Of a DNA stretch of 64,000 nucleotides, positions 42,446 through 55,152 are shown piece after piece. Origin of the DNA: a bacterium (lineage in GTDB: Bacteria; Pseudomonadota; Alphaproteobacteria; Caulobacterales; Caulobacteraceae). The DNA is taken from assembly GCA_030824495.1 (NCBI GenBank), contig JAVBXP010000021.1, positions 62,001 through 126,000 of the forward strand, given 5' to 3'. Below the pieces are notes generated by a model. The model was not told the DNA's origin and ran no database searches. It saw only the letters and a program-made list of their open reading frames with translations. Numbering within the stretch: position 1 is the stretch's first letter; every line of letters starts with the position of its first letter. A program made the translations under genes and the position numbers.

Positions 42446-43162
42446 ATGCTGCCAACCGCGATTCTTTTCGACCTCGACGAGACCATCATCTCGTTCGGTT
42501 CCCGCCGCCTGATTCTGCAGACGGTGGCCGAGGAATTCCCCGACCGCTTTGGCCCGGTCACCTCCGAGGAGGCCGGTGCGGCGCTGGAAGCGACGTTCCG
42601 CGCCTTCTGGGCCGACGAGGTTCGCGCCGCCCACTGGCGTCAAAACCTGGTGGAGGGGCGCAAGCTGGCTGTCGCCGCCGCTTTCGAGACTCTGGCGGAG
42701 CGTGCGCCGGGCCTGACGCCGGACTTCGCCGCAATCTTTGGCGCGCGCTTCCACGCCTATCGCGAGGAGCAAGCCAAGTTCTTCCCCGGCGCTTTGGAGA
42801 CGGTGGAGGAGCTCAAGCGCCTGGGCGTCAAGCTCGCCCTGGTCACCAACGGCGCGGCCGAACCGCAGCGCGCCAAGGTCGAGCGTTTCGATCTGGCGCG
42901 CCTCTTCGATCATGTGCAAATCGAGGGCGAGGCAGGCTTAGGCAAACCCGAAGAGCAGGCCTATTTGCACGCCATGCAGGCGCTGGGCGTGACGCCGGAC
43001 GAAACCTGGATGGTCGGCGACAATCTGGAATGGGAAGTCGTCGCGCCACAGCGGCTGGGCATCTACGCCATTTGGCACGATCATCTGGGCGAGGGCCTGC
43101 CCCCTGGCAGCAACGCCAAGCCCGACCGGATCATCCGCTCCATCGCCGAACTCCTCGACTGA
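42446..43162 (+). CDS. HAD-superfamily hydrolase
   Basis: The product is 238 residues. HAD motifs are in order: motif I FDLDET (nucleophile Asp9, acid/base Asp11), motif II LVTNG, motif III Lys in GLGKPEEQAY and motif IV VGDNLEWEV. In motif IV the final acidic residue is Glu rather than the more usual Asp. Such proteins are mostly small-molecule phosphatases; the substrate is unknown. The insertion after motif I is the helical C1 cap. It is divergent from the acyl-CoA synthetase gene and separated by a 152-bp gap. Confidence 0.87.
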   Translation: MLPTAILFDLDETIISFGSRRLILQTVAEEFPDRFGPVTSEEAGAALEATFRAFWADEVRAAHWRQNLVEGRKLAVAAAFETLAERAPGLTPDFAAIFGARFHAYREEQAKFFPGALETVEELKRLGVKLALVTNGAAEPQRAKVERFDLARLFDHVQIEGEAGLGKPEEQAYLHAMQALGVTPDETWMVGDNLEWEVVAPQRLGIYAIWHDHLGEGLPPGSNAKPDRIIRSIAELLD

Positions 43163-43336
43163 CCCTCGCCGATTGCGGCCGGCATGTGGCGGAACTTAGA
43201 GCATTAAGCCCAACATCTGGAAAATTTGTTCAGAATAGGTCGGACATTTTTGCATTTCCAAGCGACTCGGCGGTGCGAAATTCACTTATCTACAAACGAA
43301 AAATAGCCGCTTACACGACTGCCTTCTGAAAAATCT

Positions 43337-43361
43337 GGAACATGTGGGCGATTACCTCGTT
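43337..43361 (+). promoter_or_regulatory. Candidate sigma-EcfG promoter upstream of the Ala/Pro/Thr-rich membrane protein gene
   Basis: GGAAC (43337-43341), a 16-base spacer and CGTT (43358-43361) match the general-stress consensus exactly. It ends 32 bp before the ATG at 43394, leaving room for a short leader with the GGGAGGTG ribosome binding site at 43382-43389. The 231-bp gap before it is A+T-rich and has no gene. Confidence 0.7.
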
Positions 43362-43393
43362 CATCCTCCGAACAATAATTTGGGAGGTGTAAG

Positions 43394-44098
43394 ATGAGTA
43401 CCGAATACCGACCCCTTTCTAGATCTTCATTTACTGCGGAAGACTTCGCGCGAAATGAGGAGGAATTCGATACGTCCCGCGAGCAGTCGCTGCGCGCCGA
43501 AGCGACGCAGGCGAGCGCTGAGGAACAGCCGATGTTCGTCGGCGCCCCGATCTATGCCCGCACCGCGAAGAAGAAGACTGCTAACCGCTCTCTGACCCCT
43601 ATGCTGATGGTCGGCGTGCCCGCCGTCGCCCTGCTGGCCGGCGTCGCCTATTTCGCCATGCAACCTCGTCAATCGATCATGACTGACCCGGTTCCCGCCA
43701 CGGCCGCGATCGAAGCGCAGGTCACGAATACGGCCCCGCCGGTTGAGGTGGCGACGGCTCGAACCCCGCCGCCTGTCGTGGCTCCTGAGCCTGTTGCGGT
43801 CGCGGCCAAACCGGCTGCGCGAACCGCGTCGCCGACACGCGTCGCCGCCGCACGACCGGCTCCGACGGCCGAGGCGGCTTCTAGCGTCGCCAGCGACGCC
43901 AGCGCGACTTCCCCGGCTGCGCCTATTCCCTACTCCGCGCTGAGCCAGACCCCGGCGCCGGCCCCAGCGGCGATCATTGTACCGCCGATGGTGGCGACGC
44001 CCTCCGAGGCCACGGCTACGCCGACCGAACCGGCGCCCGTGGTTGAGGAGCCCGCCACGACGACGCCCATGGAAACCCCTGCGACGGCCACGCCGTAG
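43394..44098 (+). CDS. Membrane protein with long Ala/Pro/Thr-rich extracytoplasmic tail, unknown function
   Basis: The product is 234 residues. A charged N-terminal ~65-residue cytoplasmic part is followed by one membrane helix (LMVGVPAVALLAGVAYFAM, about residues 71-89) and a ~140-residue tail made mostly of Ala, Pro, Thr, Val and Ser. Such tails usually span the periplasm or are disordered. There is no known domain. GGGAGGTG lies just upstream of the ATG and a stress-type promoter precedes it. A strong terminator follows, so it is its own transcript. A cell-envelope role under stress is inferred. Confidence 0.72.
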   Translation: MSTEYRPLSRSSFTAEDFARNEEEFDTSREQSLRAEATQASAEEQPMFVGAPIYARTAKKKTANRSLTPMLMVGVPAVALLAGVAYFAMQPRQSIMTDPVPATAAIEAQVTNTAPPVEVATARTPPPVVAPEPVAVAAKPAARTASPTRVAAARPAPTAEAASSVASDASATSPAAPIPYSALSQTPAPAPAAIIVPPMVATPSEATATPTEPAPVVEEPATTTPMETPATATP

Positions 44099-44117
44099 GT
44101 CCACGAAACAGCATCAA

Positions 44118-44146
44118 GGCGGCCGCGGTGACGCGGCCGCCTTTTT
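44118..44146 (+). terminator. Rho-independent terminator
   Basis: A perfect 10-bp G+C stem (44118-44127 with 44132-44141) closes a GTGA loop and is followed by five T residues. It ends the membrane-protein transcript before the hybrid kinase gene. Confidence 0.92.
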
Positions 44147-44227
44147 GTTGGGCCAAGCTCGACCACACCGTCCCTTAACCACCTTGGCGCAGGGTCCGTT
44201 CAGGAACGTACCGGCGGGACCGAAGGC

Positions 44228-46261
<2,034 letters not shown>

Positions 46262-46342
46262 CGGCGACCGCATGCCACATTTCAGCGTGATGTGATTGCC
46301 GCTACTTCCCCGCCTGCACGCTGCAATCCGTTGGAAGTATTC

Positions 46343-46564
46343 ATGCTTAAGCTGTTGTTTTCGAGCTGGGGCGCCGAATGGGGCACCGCAGGCCTGGTGT
46401 TCTTCGTCAGCGCGGCCGTGGGCCGTTTCGCCGCGGAGGGCATGAACACCCTTCAGTGGTGCGGTGCGATCACCGCCATCCTGGCCTCCATCACCGCCGC
46501 CGTCGCCGTGCGGGTGTGGAAGGACGAGCCAAGCCAGGCCAAGGTCCGTATCAACCGCGACTAG
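46343..46564 (+). CDS. Small two-helix membrane protein, unknown function
   Basis: The product is 73 residues from the ATG at 46343, which has GGAAG five bases upstream; an upstream ATG at 46292 lacks such support. Two hydrophobic segments (about residues 10-26 and 34-52) suggest a helical hairpin in the inner membrane, followed by a charged tail WKDEPSQAKVRIN. There is no recognisable family. The gene converges on the pentapeptide gene with three bases between stops. Confidence 0.6.
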   Translation: MLKLLFSSWGAEWGTAGLVFFVSAAVGRFAAEGMNTLQWCGAITAILASITAAVAVRVWKDEPSQAKVRINRD

Positions 46565-46567
46565 GGC

Positions 46568-47311
46568 TCAGTCGGCGTAGACGTCGAGGCCCATGGCGGT
46601 CAGCAGGCGGTACTGTTGGTCGACCGATATCTTCATGCCGTCCAACGTGGCCAGTTCTGCCAGGTTCAGGCCGCTGACCTCCGCGCCGCGCAGGTCGGCG
46701 CGGGCCAGTTTCACGCCCACGGTCAGGGCGTGAAAGAACTCGCACTCCCGCAGATCCGCGCCTTCCAGATCGGCGTCTACCAGAACCGCCTCGCGGAAGT
46801 TGGACCGATTGAGATCGCAATCGGGAAGCCGTACCTGGGTCAGATCGGCGAGCTCGAGATTGCACCCCTTCAGCGACGCGGAACACTTCACCACCTTGCG
46901 ACCGAAGGCCCGGCCGAAGTCGGCCCGCACAAAGGCCGCGCCCCGCAGATTGCAGGCCTCCATCTCGATCCCATAGAGGGTCGAGCGCTCAAAGCGCGCG
47001 AATGACATGTCGCACCGACGGAAACGCCCCTCATCCATTCGGCAAAAGGCGAACTGGGCGCCGACGTGCCCCTTGTCGTCGGTGAAGACGCAGTCCTCGA
47101 ACTCCGCCTCACGCAGATCGGCATGGGCGAAGCGGCAGCGCACGAAGCGACACGCCTTGAACCTCGCGCCCTGGAGCATCGTGCCGGAGAACTGAGCGTC
47201 TGTGATCGTGCAGTCGGTAAGTTCGAGATCCAGCAGGTCGCGATCGGTCCAATCGACCTCGGAAAGTTCGACACCCTTGAGATGTGCGCCAGCCTTGATT
47301 TCGATCGCCAT
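46568..47311 (-). CDS. Qnr-like pentapeptide-repeat protein
   Basis: The product is 247 residues. Most of it is built from A(D/N)LxX/F-type pentapeptides that form a right-handed beta-helix. The pattern follows Qnr topoisomerase-protection proteins along most of its length: a loop after CVFTDDKGHV where Qnr has loop A, DMSFARFERSTLYGIEMEAC where Qnr has DLSMADFRNSSALGIEI, and a C-terminal helix-forming ISVDQQYRLLTAMGL. Qnr proteins mimic DNA and protect gyrase and topoisomerase IV from quinolones and toxins; that activity here is inference. I chose the ATG at 47311. It lies beyond a large inverted repeat downstream of thiC. Confidence 0.8.
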   Translation of the reverse strand: MAIEIKAGAHLKGVELSEVDWTDRDLLDLELTDCTITDAQFSGTMLQGARFKACRFVRCRFAHADLREAEFEDCVFTDDKGHVGAQFAFCRMDEGRFRRCDMSFARFERSTLYGIEMEACNLRGAAFVRADFGRAFGRKVVKCSASLKGCNLELADLTQVRLPDCDLNRSNFREAVLVDADLEGADLRECEFFHALTVGVKLARADLRGAEVSGLNLAELATLDGMKISVDQQYRLLTAMGLDVYAD

Positions 47312-47321
47312 GCCCCATCCT

Positions 47322-47432
47322 CCGCTCATCCCGGCGAAAGCCGGAACCCAAGCAGAATATCGATCGCCTACGTCGCAAACGGTCGCAATGCGGGCCGGCC
47401 GCCTGGGTCCCGGCTTTCGCCGGGATGAGCGG
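47322..47432. repeat. Long perfect inverted repeat between thiC and pentapeptide gene
   Basis: Two 23-bp arms (47322-47344 and 47410-47432, CATCCCGGCGAAAGCCGG type) are fully complementary, extended by ACCCA/TGGGT after one mismatch. The loop is about 65 bp. It lies 10 bp upstream of the pentapeptide start and 38 bp after the thiC stop, both leftward, so the transcript hairpin could stop or process the thiC message. It shares words with the element at 27226-27336. Confidence 0.88.
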
Positions 47433-47470
47433 CATGGGAAAGCCCAAGCGCCCGCCCAGAACGGCTAGCC

Positions 47471-49465
<1,995 letters not shown>

Positions 49466-49558
49466 AAGCCCGACTCTTAGGCGTGAATGAAGCCGATGGA
49501 AAGCGCCGCCATCCGGTCGCAAAATGCGCGCATAGTCCTCCGCATCAGGAGAACCGTC

Positions 49559-49957
49559 ATGAAACGCCTGCTCATCATCACCTCGGCCCTCGCCGTGGCC
49601 GCCTGCGCCCTGCCTGCGCTCGCCGCCGATCAAGCCAAGCCGCAGACCGGCTCGCAGTGTTTCCGCATGAGCCAGATCCGGGGCCACACCAAGGCCGACG
49701 ACCGGACCCTATATTTCAGCGTCGGCCTACGCGACGTCTACCGCCTGGACATGTCCGGCGCCTGCCTGGCCGGCACGACCACCAGCGACCCGCTGATCCT
49801 GGAGCCGTTCGGCGGCACGGACCTCATCTGTCGCCCGATCGACCTCAATTTAAAGGTCAAGCTGGGGAATGTCGGCGCCTCGCCTTGCATCATCAAGGAG
49901 ATCACCAAACTGACGCCCGACCAGATCGCCGCCCTGCCGCCAAAGGTTAAGCCCTAG
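49559..49957 (+). CDS. Small exported protein (possible DUF6491 family)
   Basis: The product is 132 residues from the ATG at 49559, with AGGAG five bases upstream; the longer frame from 49487 has no such support. The leader MKRLLIITSALAVAACALPALAA is a signal peptide. The mature part has three or four Cys (QCFRMSQI, GACLAG, LICRPID, SPCIIKE) that may form disulfides, and the RGHTKADDRTLYFSV pattern recalls DUF6491 periplasmic proteins. Function is unknown. The gene is divergent from thiC; its promoter overlaps the riboswitch region on the other strand. Confidence 0.65.
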   Translation: MKRLLIITSALAVAACALPALAADQAKPQTGSQCFRMSQIRGHTKADDRTLYFSVGLRDVYRLDMSGACLAGTTTSDPLILEPFGGTDLICRPIDLNLKVKLGNVGASPCIIKEITKLTPDQIAALPPKVKP

Positions 49958-50043
49958 GCGAAAGGTCGGGGGCTCGCCGCTGGCCGGGGCGACGTGCTAG
50001 TCAGGCGGCCAACTGCGGCCGACCACACTGAAAGGCGCTTGGC

Positions 50044-50730
50044 GTGACATTGATCCTGGGCGTTCTTGGCGGCATGGGTCCGGCGGCGACGGTCGATTTC
50101 CTCGCCAAACTTCAGGCCCTGACGCCGACCAATCGCGAACAGGACCACATCCGCACCATCGTCGACATCAACCCGCAGGTGCCGGATTTCAACGACCCGC
50201 TGGCTAAGCCAGGTCCTGTGCTGGCCGAGATGGCCGGCGCGCTGCAAGGCGCCGGCGCGCAGGTCTTGGCCATCGCCTGCAACACCGCCCACACCTATGC
50301 CGACCTGATCAGCCGCTCGTCGGGCCTGCCGCTTATCGACATGATCACCACCGCCTCGGTCGCCGCCCGCAACACCGGCGCCCGGCGCGCAGGCGTGCTC
50401 GGATCCCGCACCGCCCTGAAGCTCTATCGCGAATACCTCGCCGCCCAGGGCATGGGGTTGGTGAGCCTCGAGCCGGATCGCCAGGCGGTGTTCATGGACC
50501 TGGTCCAGAAGATCAAGGGCGGCGACAGGAGCCGCGAGGTCCGAGCGGAAATGGCGGCCCTGACCGCAGACTTGGCCGCAGGGGGCGCGGAGACGATCAT
50601 CGCCGGCTGCACCGAAGTGCCGCTGGTGGTCGAAGCTGGCGTGACTCGCCTGCCCTTCATCGATTCCAGCGAAACCCTGGCTCGCCGCTGCGTGGCGGTC
50701 TGCCTGGGCCTGGAGCCGCTGCCGGCCTGA
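50044..50730 (+). CDS. Aspartate/glutamate racemase family protein
   Basis: The product is 228 residues. GVLGGMGPAATVDF at the N-terminus and the two catalytic cysteines, in LAIACNTAHTY (about residue 81) and IIAGCTEVPLV (about residue 184), mark the cofactor-independent Asp/Glu racemase family (YgeA/RacX type). It would interconvert L- and D-amino acids; D-amino acids may enter peptidoglycan or signalling. The exact substrate is not clear. The start is GTG at 50044; no earlier start is plausible because the region upstream is the end of the exported-protein gene. Confidence 0.88.
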   Translation: MTLILGVLGGMGPAATVDFLAKLQALTPTNREQDHIRTIVDINPQVPDFNDPLAKPGPVLAEMAGALQGAGAQVLAIACNTAHTYADLISRSSGLPLIDMITTASVAARNTGARRAGVLGSRTALKLYREYLAAQGMGLVSLEPDRQAVFMDLVQKIKGGDRSREVRAEMAALTADLAAGGAETIIAGCTEVPLVVEAGVTRLPFIDSSETLARRCVAVCLGLEPLPA

Positions 50731-50736
50731 GACACC

Positions 50737-51585
50737 TTACAGGCGGCCCGCCTTGAAGGTGTCGCACGCGCCGGGATTGCCGCTTTCGAGGCCGATCCGG
50801 AACCAGCGCATGCGCTGCTCGCTGGTGCCGTGGGTGAAGGCGTCCGGCATGACGCGGCCTTGGGATTGCTTCTGGATCGCGTCGTCGCCGACGGCGGCCG
50901 CGGCCCGCATGCCGTCCTCGATGTCGGCGGGGTCGAGCGAGACCTCGCCCCCCGAAACCTTCGGTGCGTGCGCGACCCAGACGCCGGCGTAGCAGTCGGC
51001 TTGCAGCTCCAGCCGCACCGCCGAACTATCGGCGCCGCGCGCGCCGCGTTCGACCTGCGCGGTCTGGCCGGTCAGATGCTGCACGTGGTGGCCGATTTCG
51101 TGGGCGATGACATAGGCGCGGGCGGCCTCGCCCTTGGCGCCGAACCGGGTCTCCAGTTCCTGCCAGAAGGCGAGATCCAGATAGACCTTCTGGTCGGCCG
51201 GGCAATAGAACGGCCCCATGGCGGACTGGCCCATGCCGCAACCGGTGCCGGTCGCCTGATCATAGATGACGATGGACGCCGGCCGCTGATAGCGCTGCCC
51301 CGCCTGCGCGAAGATCGGGGTCCAGACGTCGGTGGTCGATTGCTCGATGACGTCTACGAACTGACCGCCCTCATCGGCGGTCGTGCCGCGCACGCCTTCC
51401 TGCTGCTGGGTTTGCTGAGCGCCGCCCTCAACGACCGACATGGTGGTCGAAGGATCGATGCCGAAGACGAAGTAGCCGACCAAGGCGATGATGACCCCAA
51501 CCACGCCGACGCCGCCGACACCGGCGGCGCTGACGCCGCGCCGATCCTCGATATTGCCGCCTCTACGGCCGCCCTGCCAACGCAT
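50737..51585 (-). CDS. Neutral zinc metallopeptidase, YpfJ family
   Basis: The product is 282 residues. It has a short N-terminal cytoplasmic part rich in Arg and Gly (MRWQGGRRGGNIEDRRG), a membrane helix (about residues 19-43) and a periplasmic domain. The HEIGHH motif (about residues 161-166) and the later ELQADCYAGVW give the zinc ligands (His, His, and a distal Glu). The pattern matches the YpfJ/KPN_02809 family of putative metallopeptidases with no known substrate. It converges on the racemase gene. Confidence 0.9.
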   Translation of the reverse strand: MRWQGGRRGGNIEDRRGVSAAGVGGVGVVGVIIALVGYFVFGIDPSTTMSVVEGGAQQTQQQEGVRGTTADEGGQFVDVIEQSTTDVWTPIFAQAGQRYQRPASIVIYDQATGTGCGMGQSAMGPFYCPADQKVYLDLAFWQELETRFGAKGEAARAYVIAHEIGHHVQHLTGQTAQVERGARGADSSAVRLELQADCYAGVWVAHAPKVSGGEVSLDPADIEDGMRAAAAVGDDAIQKQSQGRVMPDAFTHGTSEQRMRWFRIGLESGNPGACDTFKAGRL

Positions 51586-51657
51586 GCCCTGGTCCTCCCG
51601 AAACGCTCACGCTCAACGCACAAGTGGGACGCAGGATGCGGCCGAACAGCTTCGCTG

Positions 51658-52014
51658 TCAGCGTCTGTTTTGCGAAGCCTCACGCACGCGAGCGCTGGAC
51701 GTAGCCAGCATGTCGTCAGGCATCTGGGCGAAACCGCTCATGCTGACCTGGTCGGCGGCGGGGGGCGCCGTCGCGGGCAAGGTCAGGCTGGGCCGCGTCC
51801 GCATGGCGTCAACATCGCGCAGCCTCTGCTCGGTCTGAACTCTGGCATCCAGGGAGTTCAGCTGATTTTCCAGCGCGACCGCCCGCTGTTGCTGCTGCAT
51901 CTGCTGGGCCGACAGATCCAGGTCGCGCATGGCCGCTCGGTGATCGGCCTGCGCCAGCGCCGCAGAGGGCGAAGATATCGCCAGGAAAGCCAGGACTTGG
52001 ATGAGCCGTTGCAT
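51658..52014 (-). CDS. Small exported protein, unknown function
   Basis: The product is 118 residues from the ATG at 52014. A signal peptide (about residues 1-22, ending AALAQ) is followed by a Gln-rich predicted helical stretch (AQQMQQQQRAVALENQLNSLDARVQTEQRL), likely a coiled coil, and a Pro/Ala-rich end. No domain is recognised. It is 34 bp downstream of the TPR gene on the same strand and probably co-transcribed with it. The ribosome binding site is weak. Confidence 0.55.
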   Translation of the reverse strand: MQRLIQVLAFLAISSPSAALAQADHRAAMRDLDLSAQQMQQQQRAVALENQLNSLDARVQTEQRLRDVDAMRTRPSLTLPATAPPAADQVSMSGFAQMPDDMLATSSARVREASQNRR

Positions 52015-52048
52015 AGTCTGGCAACGCGCAACCTGCGCCAAAAGCTCC

Positions 52049-52606
52049 CTACCGGGTCGAAACTGAAAAGCGGGTGAGCTGTTCTCGCGGCGGCCCCCAT
52101 GCCGGGGCCATCTCGACCGCCTTCTGATAGTCGAAATAGGCCGACTTGGCGTCATCCAGCCCCTCATAGGCCAGGGCGCGGTTGAAGTAGGCCTTCTCCG
52201 GTTCGGTGATCCCGAGTTCCAAGGCCCTGTTGATGTCGGGCAGGCTGTCGGCATAGCGCTTTTGACCGATGGAAGCCGCGCCGCGGTTCACATAGGCCTC
52301 GCCCATGTCGGGCTGCAGCCGGACCGCCTCATCGAAATCACGGGCGGCGTCGGTGTAGGATGTCCGCCGCAGCTTCAGCACGCCGCGATTGACGTAGGTC
52401 CCCGCCCGGTCGCGCGGGGCCATGGCCTCGGTGTCCAGAGCCAGGGTGCAGACTTCCTGGAACTTGACGTCGTCCTCGCCGCTCATGGCCGCTTTGGAGC
52501 AGGCCTGGGCGAGACCGCCGCCAAACACCGTCACCGCGCCCTGAGCCGACCCCGCGGCCGCGCAGGTCAGGATTGCAACGCTTGTCGCCATCAACAGCTT
52601 GAACAT
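52049..52606 (-). CDS. Exported tetratricopeptide-repeat protein
   Basis: The product is 185 residues. An N-terminal signal peptide (about residues 1-23) is followed by about three TPR helices (for example TYVNRGVLKLRRTSYTDAARDF and AYVNRGAASIGQKRYADSL). TPR proteins mediate protein-protein contacts; here it should act in the periplasm. GGAGG lies upstream of the ATG at 52606. It leads a short cluster of small exported-protein genes running leftward. Confidence 0.82.
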   Translation of the reverse strand: MFKLLMATSVAILTCAAAGSAQGAVTVFGGGLAQACSKAAMSGEDDVKFQEVCTLALDTEAMAPRDRAGTYVNRGVLKLRRTSYTDAARDFDEAVRLQPDMGEAYVNRGAASIGQKRYADSLPDINRALELGITEPEKAYFNRALAYEGLDDAKSAYFDYQKAVEMAPAWGPPREQLTRFSVSTR

Positions 52607-52756
52607 AGCCGGGCCTCCTGTGTCCGTCGGGCGCCACAGCCGGCGAAGGAGCCGGCGCGGGTCCGACCTTCAGTTCAAGAATCCGCCCAGAACGACGTTC
52701 TGTCAATGCGAGCTTGCTGCAGCAACCTCGATATCAAGGCGCTGTTTTTCAAGCGA

Positions 52757-55045
52757 CTATTTCGAAATCGCGCGGACCATTTCGCGAGCAAGATCAGCCA
52801 TGTTGAACGGCTTGTGCATGACTGGCCCGGCCCAGGTCTCAGCCAGCTCCTCAAGATCGGCATAGCCGGTCATGATCACCACCGGGAAATCGGCTCGCTC
52901 CCAACGCAAACCAGCCGCGGTCTCGCCACCGCTTAGCCCTGGCATCGCAAAATCTACCAGCGCCGCTTGGAGATCGGGATCCTCGCGCATGCGGTCGAGC
53001 GCCTGCTCGCCGCTCTCCGCCAGGGTGACCCGGCAACCCAAGTCCTTCAACATCTGGGCGGTGACCGTGCGTACCCCGAGATCGTCATCGACCAACAACA
53101 CCCTCAGCCCATTCAAGGCCGTACTGTCCGGCGCGATGTCCATGCTTGGCGCAACGGTGTCGAGGGCCTCAGCGCGCGGCAGATAGACCCTGACCGTGGA
53201 GCCCTGGTCCGGCGCGGTGTCGATCTCGACCCCGCCGCCGAGTTGCTTGGCCAGTCCTAGAACCTGCGGCAAGCCCAGGCCCGACCCCTTGCCCAGCGGT
53301 TTGGTCGTGAAGAAGGGCTCGAACACCCGCGAGACCACATCAGGGGTCATGCCTTCACCTGTGTCGGTCACCGCGATCATCACATAGTCGCCGGCGGCCG
53401 GCCCCTCGGCGCGTCGGCCACCGGCCAGCACGGTCACATTGGTGGCCGAGATGCTCACCACGCCGCCAGAAACCATCGCGTCCCGGGCGTTGAGCGAGAG
53501 ATTGACCACCATCAGTTCGACCTGGGTCGCATCGCCCAGCGCCGGCCACAGATCAGGCGCGACCGCGACCTCCAGCCGGTGGGCGCCGCCGATAGTCGGC
53601 CGCAGCAAGGCGGCGGCGGCCTCGACCGCCTGACCGATATCCATGGCCTTCACCTCCAGCCGTTGACGGCGGGAGAAAGCTAGGAGCTGGCCGGTCAACT
53701 TGGCGCCTCGTTCACCGGCGGCGCGCGCCTGTTCGAGGTAGCGCACATGCTTGGGATCGCTCAGCCTGCGCGACAGGAGGTCGAGATTACCCAACACCGC
53801 CATCAGAAGGTTGTTGAAGTCATGGGCCACCCCGCCCGTCAGCCGGCCGATCGCCTCCATCTTTTGCGCCTGGGCGAGACTTTCCATCGCCTCTGCCAAC
53901 TCCCGGGTTCGCTCGGTGACACGGGCTTCCAGCGAGGCGTTCAGGTTGAGCAACTCGGCACGTTGAGCCGCGACCTTGGCGCCGGCTTCGCGGAGCGCGG
54001 CGGCCAGGGCGTCGATTTCCTTTGTTCCCGTTGGGAACGGCGCCGGCGGCGGGCTCTCGGTCCAGGCCAGGGCGGCGTCCGCCAGACGCTCGACGGGGCG
54101 GGCCAAGCTGCGCGCCGCATAGATCGCCAGGACCGCGCCAAATCCCAGAACACATAGTCCCAGGCCCATGCCCCACAAGAGTGATTGGCGCGCCTGACCG
54201 GCGACCTCCGACAACGGCACGGCGACCACGAACGACCAGCCATAGCCGGGCGACGTGCTCCAGGCGGTGAGGCTGGGAACGCCATCCAGGGTCCGGGTTT
54301 TGGCCACCCCTGAGTGAACACGCGCGAAATGGCCGCGCATGGTCGGCGAAGCCGACTTACCGACCATCTCCGCCGGGTTCCGGTTCCGGGCGACGATCAG
54401 GCCCGTGGCGTCGATGATCGAGCCGGTCCAGGTCTGGGGGAAATTCTGGTCGATCCAGACCTGCCCGAACGATTCCGCTGTCGCTCCGGCCGCCAGGATC
54501 AGCGGCGGTGCCCCGGCCCGCTCCACCGGGATATTGAATGAAATTATCTCTTCCTTGGCCACCGAGCCGTGGAACAGGTTCGAAACCTGCATCCGCCCGC
54601 TTTCGGTCTTCGTCCAGCTAAGGCCCGGGGCGCGGCCCGCACCTTTCGGCAGCGGTGCGCCCGGCGGCAGGCGGGTGTTCACCTTCTGCAGCCCATCGGC
54701 GCCGAAAACCACGATCCAGGCGCCGGAATCGGCGGTGGCCTCACGCGCCTGAGCGTCGAACGCGGCCCAATCTTCGGTCTTGAGGTAGGGCGACGCAGCC
54801 AGGACCTCCAGCAACACCTCTCGCTGCCCGATCTCCCGGTCGACCACCAAGGACAGCGCGCGCGCCGTCTCGGCCATCTGGCGTTCGACGAAATTTCGCT
54901 GCTGGCTATAGACGGTCCATATCAACAGGCCGCCGGCGATCAGGGCCGGAATGAGGACGGCCAACACCAGAGCCACCAACCGGACGTGAAGGCCCGGCGC
55001 GTGTTGAGGCGAGGAAGACGCAGTTTCGTTCAAGCGATCGCCCAA
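52757..55045 (-). CDS. Hybrid sensor histidine kinase with C-terminal receiver and periplasmic sensor
   Basis: The product is 762 residues. Transmembrane helices at about residues 22-46 and 289-312 flank a Cache-like periplasmic sensor. A HAMP-like and coiled-coil linker leads to the kinase with GGVAHDFNNLL (phospho-His408), an N-box with NLSLNARDAM and G-boxes DTGEGMTPD and GKGSGLGLPQV. A C-terminal receiver has VDDDLGVR and LVDFAMPG (Asp about residue 689). The start at 55045 is TTG; other in-frame TTG or GTG codons are possible. The partner response regulator is unknown. Confidence 0.9.
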   Translation of the reverse strand: MGDRLNETASSSPQHAPGLHVRLVALVLAVLIPALIAGGLLIWTVYSQQRNFVERQMAETARALSLVVDREIGQREVLLEVLAASPYLKTEDWAAFDAQAREATADSGAWIVVFGADGLQKVNTRLPPGAPLPKGAGRAPGLSWTKTESGRMQVSNLFHGSVAKEEIISFNIPVERAGAPPLILAAGATAESFGQVWIDQNFPQTWTGSIIDATGLIVARNRNPAEMVGKSASPTMRGHFARVHSGVAKTRTLDGVPSLTAWSTSPGYGWSFVVAVPLSEVAGQARQSLLWGMGLGLCVLGFGAVLAIYAARSLARPVERLADAALAWTESPPPAPFPTGTKEIDALAAALREAGAKVAAQRAELLNLNASLEARVTERTRELAEAMESLAQAQKMEAIGRLTGGVAHDFNNLLMAVLGNLDLLSRRLSDPKHVRYLEQARAAGERGAKLTGQLLAFSRRQRLEVKAMDIGQAVEAAAALLRPTIGGAHRLEVAVAPDLWPALGDATQVELMVVNLSLNARDAMVSGGVVSISATNVTVLAGGRRAEGPAAGDYVMIAVTDTGEGMTPDVVSRVFEPFFTTKPLGKGSGLGLPQVLGLAKQLGGGVEIDTAPDQGSTVRVYLPRAEALDTVAPSMDIAPDSTALNGLRVLLVDDDLGVRTVTAQMLKDLGCRVTLAESGEQALDRMREDPDLQAALVDFAMPGLSGGETAAGLRWERADFPVVIMTGYADLEELAETWAGPVMHKPFNMADLAREMVRAISK

Positions 55046-55152
55046 CTCGGGTCGAGGTCCACCGCTACCCTAGGGCGCAACGGGGCATCGCGAAACCCGC
55101 GACATGCGGGCCGACGATCACAGTATGCGTGGACGGGCGTCAACGCCCTTTT

